DNA of 64,000 nucleotides from Mycolicibacterium rhodesiae NBB3 (GCF_000230895.2 NC_016604.1:3658001-3722000); one strand, 5' to 3'. Shown: positions 49,219 through 59,228, counted from the stretch's first letter. The notes: a model not told the origin generated them from the sequence alone. Numbers and translations: made by a program.

Positions 49219-50061
49219 GTGCGCCGGCTGGCCTGCACGCTCGCAGCGCTGCTCATCGCGGTGAGCACGGCCGGTTGCGGCAGCGTCGACGAGATACCGT
49301 CGGTCGCGGTCGGGTCCGCGCAGGACCCCGAATCGCAGTTGATCGCGCACATCTACGCCGCGGCGCTGCGGTTCTACGGCAGCCCGGCGCACGTCGAACC
49401 GTCGCCTGATCCGATGACGAAGCTGGACTCGGGTGACGCCCGTGTCGTCCCCGGCTTCACGGGCCGCGTGCTGCACAGGTTCGTGCCCGACGCGACGGCG
49501 CGGTCGGCCACCCAGGTGTATCGCGAGATGGTGTCCGCGCTGCCCGAGGGTATCGCCGCGGGCGACTACACGACGTCCGCCGAAGACAAGCCCGCACTGG
49601 CCGTTACCGAGGCCACCGCGCAGGCGTGGGGCGGAGGCGATCTCGCTGCGGCGGTGCGCAATTGCGACAAACTCAAGCTCGGCCAGGTTGCCGATGCGCC
49701 CCGGCCCGATGCCATCGGTACGTGCAGGGTGCCCAGGGCCCGCGAATATCCCGACCGAGCAACGCTTTTCGTGGCGGTCCGGGCGGGAGAGGTGAACGCC
49801 GCGTGGACCTCGACCGCCGCCCCGAACATCCCGACCGAGCTGCTGATGTTGTCCGACCGCACGTGGTTGATCCGCGCCGAGAACCTGGTGCCGCTCTACC
49901 GGCGCAACGAGCTGAACGAAGCACAGGTGTTGGCGCTCAACGAAGTCGCCGGTGTGCTGGACACCGCCGCGCTGGCAGATATGCGCGCTCAGGTCGAGGA
50001 CGGCACCGACCCGGGACTGGTCGCGGGCGCGTTCCTCGACGAGCACCCGCTCGGGGACTGA
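49219..50061 (+). CDS. lpqZ: Lipoprotein LpqZ, substrate-binding (glycine betaine/choline type)
   Basis: A 280-residue exported lipoprotein: a signal peptide ends at T-A-G-C (C20), and the body has the OpuAC-type substrate-binding fold (SQLIAHIYAAALRFYGSPAHVE; LFVAVRAGEVNAAWTSTA; EVAGVLDTAALADMRAQVE). It may bind quaternary amines, but no transporter genes are adjacent, so this is an orphan. GTG 49219 lies eight bases after the malic enzyme stop and is probably co-transcribed. The M. tuberculosis LpqZ (Rv1244) is 286 residues. Confidence 0.87.
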   Translation: MRRLACTLAALLIAVSTAGCGSVDEIPSVAVGSAQDPESQLIAHIYAAALRFYGSPAHVEPSPDPMTKLDSGDARVVPGFTGRVLHRFVPDATARSATQVYREMVSALPEGIAAGDYTTSAEDKPALAVTEATAQAWGGGDLAAAVRNCDKLKLGQVADAPRPDAIGTCRVPRAREYPDRATLFVAVRAGEVNAAWTSTAAPNIPTELLMLSDRTWLIRAENLVPLYRRNELNEAQVLALNEVAGVLDTAALADMRAQVEDGTDPGLVAGAFLDEHPLGD

Positions 50062-50070
50062 CCCCCGACG

Positions 50071-50901
50071 TCAGTGTGCGTTCGGTACGAGCCGTGCGAC
50101 CACCGTCGAGAACAACCGCTGATACCCCGATCCGGTGATGCGCACGATGACGTCGAGCAGCTTGGCGTCGGCGCCGACGAGCACACGGGCCTTGTCCTTG
50201 CGAACAGCGTCGAGAATGATCTGCGCCGCCTTCTCGGGAGTGGTCCTCGTGAGCTTCTTGTCGAAGGTGTTCGTCAGGCCCTCGCGGTCGACGCCTTCGG
50301 CCGCGGTCGAGTTGCGCATGATCGCGGTCTTGATGCCACCAGGATGCACCGTGGTGACGCCGACGGGATGGCGCTTTGCCTGCATCTCCTGCCGCAGCGC
50401 TTCGGTGAAGCCGCGCACCGCGAACTTGGCCGAGTTGTACGCCGCCTGACCGGGTACCGAGAAGATGCCGAAGAGGCTCGACACGTTCACGACGTGTCCG
50501 TCGCCCGAGGCGATGAGGTGGGGGAGGAAGACCTTGGTGCCGTTGACCACGCCCCAGTAGTCGACGTCCATCACGCGTTCGATGTCTTTGAACGGTGTGA
50601 CCTCGACATCGCCGACGTACGCGATGCCCGCGTTGTTGTAGATCTGGTTGACCTTGCCGAAGTGCTCGACGACCGCGTCGGCGTAGAGCTCGAACGCCTC
50701 GCGTTCGGTCACGTCGAGCCGGTCGGCCTTCACCGGCGCGCCGATGGCTTTGATGCGCTCCTCGGTGACCGCGAGACCTTCGGTGTCGACGTCGCTGATC
50801 GCGACGCTCGCTCCTGAGCGGGCGAGTTCGATCGCCAGCGCCTGCCCGATACCCGACCCGGCACCCGTCACCACCGCGACCTTTCCGGCAAAGCCGTCCA
50901 T
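50071..50901 (-). CDS. Short-chain dehydrogenase/reductase (Rv1245c-like)
   Basis: A 276-residue SDR. Cofactor motif VVTGAGSGIGQALA, NAG box in IYNNAGIAYVG, catalytic Ser in VNVSSLFGIFS and YxxxK in AAYNSAKFAVRG. The Asp at the end of strand 2 (ISDVD) favours NAD(H) rather than NADP(H). The C-terminal 60 residues carry a longer tail (GADAKLLDVIVRITGSGYQR). The start ATG 50901 has GGAGAG upstream. It converges on lpqZ and lies before kgd on the same strand, but 131 bases separate them and I see no shared pathway. Confidence 0.9.
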   Translation of the reverse strand: MDGFAGKVAVVTGAGSGIGQALAIELARSGASVAISDVDTEGLAVTEERIKAIGAPVKADRLDVTEREAFELYADAVVEHFGKVNQIYNNAGIAYVGDVEVTPFKDIERVMDVDYWGVVNGTKVFLPHLIASGDGHVVNVSSLFGIFSVPGQAAYNSAKFAVRGFTEALRQEMQAKRHPVGVTTVHPGGIKTAIMRNSTAAEGVDREGLTNTFDKKLTRTTPEKAAQIILDAVRKDKARVLVGADAKLLDVIVRITGSGYQRLFSTVVARLVPNAH

Positions 50902-51032
50902 GCCCACTCTCCTGTTCGATTGACCGGGATCGAGGCTAGTCGGTACCCGCGGTAGCGGATAAGGCACCCCACTGACGGATCGATCGCACGCGCCAGGTGC
51001 AGACGATCAACCCGTCAACGCCATCGACGTCG

Positions 51033-54000
51033 TCAGGGGGCGAAGGCCTCGTCGAGGATCTCCTGCTGCTCGACGGCATGCACCTTCGACGAACCCGACG
51101 ACGGCGCCGACATCGCACGCCGCGAGATCCGGGTGATGTTCGACAGGCGATCCGCGCACACCTCGGGCAAGGTCAGTCCGAACGTCGGCCACGCACCCTG
51201 ATTCGCCGGCTCCTCCTGAACCCAGAAGTACTGCTCGGCATTCGGGTACTGATCCAGCGTCTCGGACAGTCGGCGCTTCGGCAGCGGAGCGAGCTGTTCG
51301 ATCCGCACGATCGCCACGTCGTCGCGCTCTTCCTTGTTCTTGCGCGCCGCCAGCTCGTAGTAGATCTTGCCGCTGGTCAACAGGATTCGCTTGACCCTGC
51401 TGCGATCGCCGGTGCCCTCGGTGTAGGTGGGCTCCTCGATCACCGAGCGGAATTTCATCTCGGTGAACTCGCGCAGGTCGCTCACGGCGGCCTTGTTGCG
51501 CAGCATCGACTTCGGCGTGAACACGATCAGCGGGCGGTGAATACCGTCCAGGCCGTGCCTGCGCAGCAGGTGGAAATAGTTCGCAGGCGTCGACGGCATC
51601 GCGATCGTCATCGAGCCCTCCGCCCACAGCAGCAGGAACCGCTCGATGCGGCCCGACGTGTGGTCGGGACCCTGCCCCTCGTGGCCGTGCGGCAGCAGCA
51701 GCACCACATCGGAGAGCTGACCCCACTTGGCCTCGCCCGAGCTGATGAACTCGTCGATGATCGACTGCGCGCCGTTGACGAAGTCACCGAACTGGGCCTC
51801 CCACAACACCAGCGCGTCGGGATTGCCGACCGAATAGCCGTATTCGAAGCCGACCGCCGCGAACTCCGACAGCGCCGAGTCGTAGACCATGAACTTGCCG
51901 CCGGTCGGTGTGCCGTCGGCGTTGGTGGTGAGCAGCTGTAGCGGCGTGAACTCCTGGCCGGTACTGCGGTCGATGATCACCGAGTGACGCTGGGTGAACG
52001 TACCGCGGCGGGTGTCCTGCCCGGACAGCCGAATCGTCTTGCCTTCGGCCAGAAAGGATCCCAGTGCGAGCAGCTCGGCGAACGCCCAGTCCACCTTGCC
52101 CTCGTACGCCATCTCGCGGCGCTTCTCCAGCACCGGTTTGACGCGTGGGTGCACGTTGAAGCCGTCGGGGAACTCCAGGTGGGCGTCGCCGATGCGGGCC
52201 AGCAGCGACTTCTCCACGGCGGTGTTCATCCCGGCGGGCACCATCTGGTCGGACTCCACCGACGTGCTCGGTGCGATCTCGTGCTTCTCGAGCTCGCGGA
52301 CCTCGTTGAACACCCGCTCGAGCTGACCCTGGTAGTCGCGCAGCGCGTCCTCTGCCTCTTTCATCGAGATGTCGCCGCGGCCGATCAGCGCTTCGGTGTA
52401 CGTCTTTCGCGATCCACGCTTGGTGTCGATCACGTCGTACATGTACGGCTGTGTCATCGAGGGGTCGTCACCTTCGTTGTGCCCGCGCCTGCGGTAGCAC
52501 AGCATGTCGATGACGACGTCCTTCTTGAACTGCTGGCGGAAGTCCATCGCCAGCCGCGCCACCCATACACACGCTTCCGGGTCATCGCCGTTGACGTGGA
52601 AGATGGGCGCGCCCACCATCTTTGCCACGTCGGTGCAGTATTCCGACGAACGCGAGTCGGTCGGCGACGTGGTGAAACCGATCTGGTTGTTGACGATCAT
52701 GTGGATCGTCCCGCCGGTGCGGTATCCCCGCAGCAGCGCCAGGTTCAGTGTCTCGGCCACCACACCCTGTCCCGCGAACGCGGCGTCACCGTGCAGCATC
52801 ATCGGCACGATCGAGAACTTCTTGGAGCCGTCGACTTCTTCGCCGACGTCCAGCAGGTCCTGCTTGGCGCGCACCAGACCCTCGAGCACCGGGTCGACAG
52901 CCTCGAGGTGCGACGGGTTGGCGACCAGCGACACCTGAATGTCGTTGTCGCCGAACATCTGGAAGTACTTGCCGCCCGCGCCGAGGTGGTACTTCACGTC
53001 GCCGGACCCGTGTGCCTGCGACGGGTTCAGGTTGCCCTCGAACTCGCTGAAGATCTGCGAGTACGGCTTACCGACGATGTTGGCCAGCACGTTGAGCCTG
53101 CCGCGGTGCGGCATACCGATGACGACCTCGTCGAGAGCGTGTTCGGCGGCCTGGTCGATCGCCGCGTCCATCATCGGGATGACGGTCTCCGCACCCTCGA
53201 GTGAGAACCGCTTCTGCCCAACGTATTTCGTTTGCAGGAAGGTCTCGAACGCCTCGGCGGCGTTCAGCTTCGACAGGATGTACTTCTGTTCGGCGACGGT
53301 CGGCTTCTCGTGCTTGACCTCGATGCGTTCCTGTAGCCACTTCTGCTGATCGGGCTCCAGGATGTGGGTGTACTCGACGCCGACGTGTCGGCAGTAGGCG
53401 TCGCGAAGCAGGCCGAGCACGTCGCGCAGCTTCTTCTCCTTGGCGCCGGCGAAGCCGCTGACCTTGAACTCGCGGTCCAGGTCCCACAGCGTCAGCCCAT
53501 GACTGTTTACGTCGAGGTCGGGGTGACTGCGGAATCGGCTCTGGTCCAAGCGAAGTGGGTCGATGTCGGCCATCAGATGGCCGCGGTTGCGGTACGCCGC
53601 GATCAGCTCGAGGACGCGGCCGTTCTTGTCTTCGATCGGGTCGGGATTGTCGGTGCGCCAGCGCACCGGTTCATACGGGATGCCCAGCTCGCGGAAGATC
53701 TCGTCGAAGAAGTCGTCGGACAGCAGCATTTCGTGCACGGTGCGCAGGAAGTCGCCGGACTCCGCGCCCTGGATGATGCGGTGGTCGTAGGTCGACGTGA
53801 ACGTGACCAGCTTGCCGACACCGAGCTCGGAGATGCGTTCCTGGCTGGCACCCTGGAACTCCGCGGGGTACTCCATCGCGCCGACCCCGATGATGGCGCC
53901 CTGCCCGCGCATCAGCCGCGGTACCGAGTGGACGGTTCCGATCGTGCCCGGGTTCGTGAGCGAAATCGTCACACCGCCAAAATCTTCGGCGGTCAGCTTG

Positions 54001-54782
54001 CCGTCGCGGGCGCGCCGCACGATGTCCTCGTAGGCGGCGAGGAACTGGCCGAAGCGCATGTTCTCGGAGTTCTTGATACCGGCGACTACTAGTTGCCGAC
54101 TCCCATCTTTGCCCGGTAGGTCAATAGCGAGTCCGAGGTTGACGTGTTCGGGTGTGACCGCGTTGGGCTTGCCGTCCACCTCGGCGAAGTGGCGGTTCAT
54201 GTTCGGGAACTTCTTGACCGCCTGCACCAACGCGTAGCCGATCAGGTGGGTGAACGAGATCTTGCCGCCGCGCGTGCGCTTGAGGTGGTTGTTGATGACG
54301 ATCCGGTTGTCGATCATCAGCTTGGCCGGGATGGCGCGCACACTGGTCGCGGTCGGCACCTCGAGCGAGGCCGACATGTTCTTGACCACCGCTGCCGCGG
54401 CACCGCGGAGCACCTGGACCTCCGAGCCCTCCGCGGGCGCCGGAGCGGCGGCCTTCGGCTTGGCGGGCGCAGATTCACTCTTGGTCTCTGCGGCCTTGGG
54501 TGCGGACGCGGGGGCGCTCTTCGCCTCGGTCTTGGGTTGCGGCTTGCTTTCGACCTTGCTCTCGGCTGGTTTGGGCGGCGGGGCCGGCGCGGGCTCGGGC
54601 GGCGACACCGGCGCAGACGCCCGTGAGCCGTTACCGGTTTGGCTGTCGGTAGTCGGCTCGGGGGAGTAGTCGACAAGAAATTCATGCCAACTGGGATCTA
54701 CCGACGAGGGATCCTCGCGGAACTTGCGATACATCTCCTCGACCAACCACTCGTTCTGTCCGAATGGTGAAGGTGAGCTCAC
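51033..54782 (-). CDS. kgd: Multifunctional 2-oxoglutarate decarboxylase / dehydrogenase E1-E2 (Kgd)
   Basis: A 1249-residue fused protein of actinobacteria. Residues 1-40 bind partners (FGQNEWLVEEMYRKFREDPS), 45-110 are an Ala/Pro/Lys/Glu linker without a lipoyl domain, 110-360 are the succinyltransferase-like domain (catalytic His in STYDHRIIQGAESGDFL), and the rest is the ThDP E1 domain with MPHRGRLNVLANIVGKPYSQIF, HGDAAFAGQGVVAETLNLA and GHNEGDDPSMTQP. It decarboxylates 2-oxoglutarate in the TCA cycle; GarA regulates it. GTG 54782 matches the SSPSPFGQNEW start of relatives. A perfect 18-bp palindrome lies about 30 bases upstream. Confidence 0.96.
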   Translation of the reverse strand: MSSPSPFGQNEWLVEEMYRKFREDPSSVDPSWHEFLVDYSPEPTTDSQTGNGSRASAPVSPPEPAPAPPPKPAESKVESKPQPKTEAKSAPASAPKAAETKSESAPAKPKAAAPAPAEGSEVQVLRGAAAAVVKNMSASLEVPTATSVRAIPAKLMIDNRIVINNHLKRTRGGKISFTHLIGYALVQAVKKFPNMNRHFAEVDGKPNAVTPEHVNLGLAIDLPGKDGSRQLVVAGIKNSENMRFGQFLAAYEDIVRRARDGKLTAEDFGGVTISLTNPGTIGTVHSVPRLMRGQGAIIGVGAMEYPAEFQGASQERISELGVGKLVTFTSTYDHRIIQGAESGDFLRTVHEMLLSDDFFDEIFRELGIPYEPVRWRTDNPDPIEDKNGRVLELIAAYRNRGHLMADIDPLRLDQSRFRSHPDLDVNSHGLTLWDLDREFKVSGFAGAKEKKLRDVLGLLRDAYCRHVGVEYTHILEPDQQKWLQERIEVKHEKPTVAEQKYILSKLNAAEAFETFLQTKYVGQKRFSLEGAETVIPMMDAAIDQAAEHALDEVVIGMPHRGRLNVLANIVGKPYSQIFSEFEGNLNPSQAHGSGDVKYHLGAGGKYFQMFGDNDIQVSLVANPSHLEAVDPVLEGLVRAKQDLLDVGEEVDGSKKFSIVPMMLHGDAAFAGQGVVAETLNLALLRGYRTGGTIHMIVNNQIGFTTSPTDSRSSEYCTDVAKMVGAPIFHVNGDDPEACVWVARLAMDFRQQFKKDVVIDMLCYRRRGHNEGDDPSMTQPYMYDVIDTKRGSRKTYTEALIGRGDISMKEAEDALRDYQGQLERVFNEVRELEKHEIAPSTSVESDQMVPAGMNTAVEKSLLARIGDAHLEFPDGFNVHPRVKPVLEKRREMAYEGKVDWAFAELLALGSFLAEGKTIRLSGQDTRRGTFTQRHSVIIDRSTGQEFTPLQLLTTNADGTPTGGKFMVYDSALSEFAAVGFEYGYSVGNPDALVLWEAQFGDFVNGAQSIIDEFISSGEAKWGQLSDVVLLLPHGHEGQGPDHTSGRIERFLLLWAEGSMTIAMPSTPANYFHLLRRHGLDGIHRPLIVFTPKSMLRNKAAVSDLREFTEMKFRSVIEEPTYTEGTGDRSRVKRILLTSGKIYYELAARKNKEERDDVAIVRIEQLAPLPKRRLSETLDQYPNAEQYFWVQEEPANQGAWPTFGLTLPEVCADRLSNITRISRRAMSAPSSGSSKVHAVEQQEILDEAFAP

Positions 54783-54812
54783 GGTAGCTACTCGCCTCGA
54801 TTCCTTCGCCTC

Positions 54813-54830
54813 AGGCAAGCGCGCTTGCCT
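54813..54830. promoter_or_regulatory. Perfect 18-bp palindrome upstream of kgd
   Basis: AGGCAAGCGCGCTTGCCT reads identically on both strands, 30 bases before the kgd start. A candidate -10 (GATTAT, minus strand, about 54840) would place it in the leader or just downstream of the promoter. It may be a regulator site, or a hairpin in the mRNA. No other symmetry is evident in the 181-base gap except a weaker GCCT...AGGC pair. Confidence 0.6.
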
Positions 54831-54963
54831 CCCATAATCTCCTGCAGTCAGTCGGGTACCCGCTGCCTACGGTGTAAAGGCTATCCCGCATGCAACAGCC
54901 AGACCATGACAACGCTCTTTAGGGCCTTGTGGACGTTGTGGTCGACCACGAAGCCGGTCGCGG

Positions 54964-55716
54964 CTAGTTTCGCGGAGCGGGCAGGACACGAATCGACGAC
55001 GGCCAGCGCGGCGGCGGATCGCCGAACGCCTTGCGCGCGTTGGACACGATGCGCTTGCCCATCATCCGGTTGCCAACGCCACCGACGACGGCCCCGATGC
55101 CCACCGGCAGCAGCTTGCCGAACGCGATCGCCCCGCGCTTGAGCGTGTAGCGCTTGACGAAATACCTCAGCAGACGATTGTTCAATTGCGAGACCGCGGG
55201 CAACGGCAACGTCGCCGCGCCGTCGGCCATCCACGCGCCGCTGGTGCGGCCCGGCCCGACCAGGTCGGCCACCGCGCGCTTGCTGTCCTCGCCGACCAGC
55301 ACGGCGAGCACCAGCGCGCGCCGGCGCTCCCGATGGTCGGCGGGGATGCCGAACACCTCGGCGACGGAGAGCACGTAGAGCGACGTCGCTTCGAGGAAGA
55401 CCACCGTCTCACCTGCGACAGCCGACATGGCGGCCAGTGTCCCGATGCCCGGGAAGGCAGCCGCGGAGCCGACCGCGGCACCGCTGGCCATCACCGCAGC
55501 GAGGTAATGCTTCTCGAGCCTGGTGACGATTTCGGCAGGGGTCGCGTCCGGGCTCTGTTGGCGCAGGCGCTCGACGTAGGCCTTGACCGCGGGCGCCTGG
55601 ACGCGGGCACCGCGTTCGATGATCGCCGAGAGGACCTTCGCCGCGGCACTCGGATTCTCGTCGACGCCGTCTCTGGTCGCCGGCAGCTGCTTCTTGGCGC
55701 TTGACCTGGCACCCAT
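54964..55716 (-). CDS. Membrane-associated hypothetical protein (Rv1249c-like)
   Basis: A 250-residue protein with a charged N-terminus, Ala/Gly-rich hydrophobic stretches at about 75-125 (LAAVMASGAAVGSAAAFPGIGTLAAMSAVA), and another at 200-225 (GKLLPVGIGAVVGGVGNRMMG) before a basic end. Membrane insertion is likely. The start follows the ribosome site AGGAGG. A small hairpin (GGCTGGCC-TTTTCA-GGCTAGCC, 55737-55758) lies just upstream. It corresponds by position to Rv1249c next to kgd. No function is known to me. Confidence 0.75.
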   Translation of the reverse strand: MGARSSAKKQLPATRDGVDENPSAAAKVLSAIIERGARVQAPAVKAYVERLRQQSPDATPAEIVTRLEKHYLAAVMASGAAVGSAAAFPGIGTLAAMSAVAGETVVFLEATSLYVLSVAEVFGIPADHRERRRALVLAVLVGEDSKRAVADLVGPGRTSGAWMADGAATLPLPAVSQLNNRLLRYFVKRYTLKRGAIAFGKLLPVGIGAVVGGVGNRMMGKRIVSNARKAFGDPPPRWPSSIRVLPAPRN

Positions 55717-55861
55717 GTGCGGCCTCCTGTCGGAACGGCTGGCCTTTTCAGGCTAGCCCCCTGACAACGCGCGACGACCGGCGGCAGGTGCCCGAACGTG
55801 ATCGCGCTCACTGTCTGCCCAGCCGGGAAGAAAATATTGAGAAGCGACGCTAACCATTTCC

Positions 55862-57172
55862 GTGGCAACATCACCGTCCGTGCACCCGACGACCGCCGAC
55901 CCGACGTTGCCGAAGTCGACCGGTCGTACACGGATGATCGTGATCCTCGGGATGATGGTCGCCCTCGGTCCGCTGACGATCGACATGTACCTGCCCGCGC
56001 TCCCCAAGATCGCCGACGAACTCGGCGTCTCGTCCTCGGTTGCGCAGCTCACGCTGACCGGGACCCTCGCCGGGCTCGCCCTCGGACAGCTGATCGTCGG
56101 CCCCCTGTCGGATTCGCTCGGCCGCCGCAGGCCGCTGATGGCCGGCATCGTGCTGCACATGCTGGCGTCGCTGCTGTGCGTGTTCGCGCCGAACATCGGT
56201 GTGCTCGGGGTGGCCCGCGGGCTGCAGGGTGTCGGCGCTGCCGCGGCCATGGTGGTCGCGTTCGCCGCGGTCGGCGACTTGTTCTCGGAGTCGGCCGCGG
56301 CGACCGTCATCTCGCGAATAATGCTCGTCCTCGGCGCCGCCCCGGTGATCGCGCCGTCACTTGGTGCCGTCGTGCTGTTGCAGGCCTCCTGGCACTGGGT
56401 GTTCGCGGTGCTCGTGGTCATGGCCGGAGCGCTGTTGCTGGTGGCCGCGCTGGCGCTGCCCGAGACCCTGCCGCAGGCGCACCGCAGGCCGCTGCGGGTG
56501 CCCAGCATCGCGGCGACGTATGTCGAGGTACTTCGTGATGTCCGGTTCCTCGTACTCGTCCTCGTCGCCGCGCTCGGCATGTCCGGCCTGTTCGCATACA
56601 TCGCGGGCGCGGCCTTCGTGCTGCAGGGCCGCTACGGGCTGGACCAGCAGACCTTCGCGCTGGTGTTCGGGGCGGGCGCCGTCGCGCTGATCGGTGCGAC
56701 TCAGTTCAACGTCGTGCTGTTGCGCCGCTTCGCGCCGCAGGCCATCGCGCTGTGGGCGCTGGCCGCCGCATCGGCGGTCGGCGTCGTCTTCGTGGGTCTT
56801 TCGGCTGCGCACGTCGGTGGACTGTTCGGATTCGTCGTGCCGGTGTGGGCGATCCTCGGCGCGATGGGCCTGGTGATTCCGAATGCGCCGGCGGTCGCAC
56901 TGTCGCGGCACCCCGAGGCCGCCGGTACCGCGGCTGCGGTGCTGGGTGCGGCGCAGTTCGGAATGGGTGCGGCCATCGCACCGCTCGTGGGGGTGCTCGG
57001 CAACGACGAGTTCGCGCTCGCACTCGTGATGACGGTCGGTATGGTGATCGCGTTGTTCGCATTGGCTCTGACGCTGCGTGTCGGAGCTCGGGGATTGGCT
57101 ACGCCAACGGCGTTATCCAGGGACAACGACAAGGGCGGGGTCATCGGCGACGTCGTCCCCGAGCCGGCCTGA
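55862..57172 (+). CDS. MFS multidrug exporter, Bcr/CflA type
   Basis: A 436-residue 12-helix major facilitator of the DHA1 Bcr/CflA group. Markers: MVALGPLTIDMYLPALPKIADEL (TDMYLPA-type helix 1), QLIVGPLSDSLGRRRPL (motif A), and QGVGAAAAMVVA. Proton-driven drug export from the cytosol is expected. GTG 55862 start, 145 bases from the divergent Rv1249c-like gene. It lies 76 bases before the second MFS gene. Confidence 0.9.
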   Translation: MATSPSVHPTTADPTLPKSTGRTRMIVILGMMVALGPLTIDMYLPALPKIADELGVSSSVAQLTLTGTLAGLALGQLIVGPLSDSLGRRRPLMAGIVLHMLASLLCVFAPNIGVLGVARGLQGVGAAAAMVVAFAAVGDLFSESAAATVISRIMLVLGAAPVIAPSLGAVVLLQASWHWVFAVLVVMAGALLLVAALALPETLPQAHRRPLRVPSIAATYVEVLRDVRFLVLVLVAALGMSGLFAYIAGAAFVLQGRYGLDQQTFALVFGAGAVALIGATQFNVVLLRRFAPQAIALWALAAASAVGVVFVGLSAAHVGGLFGFVVPVWAILGAMGLVIPNAPAVALSRHPEAAGTAAAVLGAAQFGMGAAIAPLVGVLGNDEFALALVMTVGMVIALFALALTLRVGARGLATPTALSRDNDKGGVIGDVVPEPA

Positions 57173-57248
57173 GTCTGTTCTGGCACGATCCTTCGCCGGG
57201 ATCGGCCACCATTCGTAGCGTCGGCGCAACTGTGAACGACTAGTCGAT

Positions 57249-59228
57249 GTGATGTATCAGACCTTGAACTCGCGAACTGCTGCCACCGCCGACCCGTGGC
57301 ACGCGTTGTGGGCGATGCTGGTCGGGTTCTTCATGATCCTGGTCGACTCGACCATCGTGTCGGTCGCCAACCCGTCGATCATGACCTCCCTGGGCGCGAG
57401 CTACGACTCGGTCATCTGGGTGACCAGTGCGTACCTGTTGGCCTACGCGGTGCCACTGCTCGTAGCGGGCCGCCTGGGGGACCAGTTCGGACCGAAGAAC
57501 CTCTATCTGCTGGGTCTGACGGTGTTCACCGCGGCGTCGCTGTGGTGCGGGCTGGCTGACAGCATCGGCACGCTGATCGTCGCCCGCGTCGTTCAGGGCT
57601 TGGGCGCCGCTCTGCTCACGCCGCAGACGCTGTCGACCATCACCCGAATCTTCCCCGCCGAGCGGCGCGGCGTCGCGATGAGCCTGTGGGGCGCCACCGC
57701 GGGCGTGGCGACACTCGTGGGCCCCCTGGCCGGCGGCGTGTTGGTCGACGGCCTCGGCTGGCAGTGGATCTTCTTCGTCAACGTGCCGGTCGGCATCATC
57801 GGTGTGGCCATGGCCGTGCGGCTGATACCGCAACTCGAGACACGCAAGCAGCGATTCGATCTGCCCGGGATGGCGTTGTCGGGGATCGGCATGTTCATGA
57901 TCGTGTTCGCCCTTCAGGAAGGGCAGGCCCACCACTGGGCGCCGTGGGTGTGGGGGACGATCGCCGGCGGCATCGGTTTCATGGCGGCATTTCTGTTCTG
58001 GCAATACGTCAATCCCAACGACCCGCTGGTTCCGCTGTACATCTTCCGCGACCGTGACTTCTCGCTGTGCAACATCGGCGTCGCCACGATCGGTTTCGTC
58101 GTGACGGCGATGATCGTGCCGGTGATGTTCTACGCGCAGGCGGTGTGCGGACTTTCGCCGACACGTTCGGCACTCGTGGTCGCTCCGATGGCCGTCGCGT
58201 CGGGGGCGCTCGCACCGCTCGTCGGCAGAATCGTCGACAGGTCGCATCCGCGCCCGATCATCGGGTTCGGCTTCTCGCTGGTGGCGATCTCGATGCTGTG
58301 GCTGTCCGTCGAGATGACACCCACCACCCCGATCTGGCGAATAGTGCTGCCGTTGACGGTGACCGGGGTCGGAATGGCTTTCATCTGGTCGCCGCTGGCC
58401 GCGACCGCCACGCGGAACCTCCCTCCGGATCTGGCGGGCGCCGGTTCAGGTGTCTACAACACCACCCGACAGGTGGGGACGGTGTTGGGCAGCGCGGGAG
58501 TGGCGGCGTTCATGACGTGGCGGATCAGCGATCAGTTGCCATCGTCGGCAGCGAGGTCCCCAGGCGGTGAAGCGGCGATGACGATACTGCCCACGTTCCT
58601 GAGGGCGCCGTTCTCCGAAGCCATGTCGCAGACCCTGCTCATGCCGGCGTTCTTCGCGTTGTTCGGCGTCGGCGCGGCGTTGTTCTTACTCGGCTTCGGC
58701 AACCCGCAATCGAGCGCCATCGACGATCGGCCCGGCGACGATCGCGGCGAAGACGAGGGATTCGCCGATGACCACGACGACTACGTCGAGTACACGGTGT
58801 CATGGGACGATGCCGGACCGATCGCGTGGAAACCCGCGGACACCGAACCGGCCACCGAGCCGATGGCGTCGCGCACACCGCATCTGTTGCACGCACCCGC
58901 CGATGTGTGGCACGACGAGCCGGTCGAATCCTGGCGCCATGAGACCGAGGACGAGCCGACAGATGATGACCCGCGCCGGGACATCCTCGAATTCCTGCGC
59001 GCCGAGGACCGGCCCGTGCCTGCGAAGCCTGCGGGATTCGCGCACAACGGTTTTCACGTCAAGCAGGCGGAGTCTTCGACCGACGCCGGCCGCCACTCGC
59101 GTCACCGGCTACGCGAGGACGAGCACCAGCCGCATCCGTTCTGGTTCGAGTCGGGCGGCAGGCATTCGCGTGACGAGCCCGACGACGTACCCCGTCCCGG
59201 CAGGCATTCGACCGCCTGGCGCGACTGA
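57249..59228 (+). CDS. MFS exporter, DHA2 (EmrB/QacA) type, with long charged C-terminal tail (Rv1250-like)
   Basis: A 659-residue transporter. The membrane part (1-495) has 14 helices, with VDSTIVSVANPSIMTSLG, motif A LVAGRLGDQFGPKNLYLLG and motif C-like GATAGVATLVGPLAGGVLVDGLGWQWIFFVNVP. The last 165 residues are cytosolic and rich in Asp, Glu, His, Arg and Trp (DDRGEDEGFADDHDDYVEYT; HSRHRLREDEHQPHPF), which is unusual for the family. GTG 57249 is taken as start; ATG 57252 follows at once. Substrate is unknown. Confidence 0.9.
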   Translation: MMYQTLNSRTAATADPWHALWAMLVGFFMILVDSTIVSVANPSIMTSLGASYDSVIWVTSAYLLAYAVPLLVAGRLGDQFGPKNLYLLGLTVFTAASLWCGLADSIGTLIVARVVQGLGAALLTPQTLSTITRIFPAERRGVAMSLWGATAGVATLVGPLAGGVLVDGLGWQWIFFVNVPVGIIGVAMAVRLIPQLETRKQRFDLPGMALSGIGMFMIVFALQEGQAHHWAPWVWGTIAGGIGFMAAFLFWQYVNPNDPLVPLYIFRDRDFSLCNIGVATIGFVVTAMIVPVMFYAQAVCGLSPTRSALVVAPMAVASGALAPLVGRIVDRSHPRPIIGFGFSLVAISMLWLSVEMTPTTPIWRIVLPLTVTGVGMAFIWSPLAATATRNLPPDLAGAGSGVYNTTRQVGTVLGSAGVAAFMTWRISDQLPSSAARSPGGEAAMTILPTFLRAPFSEAMSQTLLMPAFFALFGVGAALFLLGFGNPQSSAIDDRPGDDRGEDEGFADDHDDYVEYTVSWDDAGPIAWKPADTEPATEPMASRTPHLLHAPADVWHDEPVESWRHETEDEPTDDDPRRDILEFLRAEDRPVPAKPAGFAHNGFHVKQAESSTDAGRHSRHRLREDEHQPHPFWFESGGRHSRDEPDDVPRPGRHSTAWRD

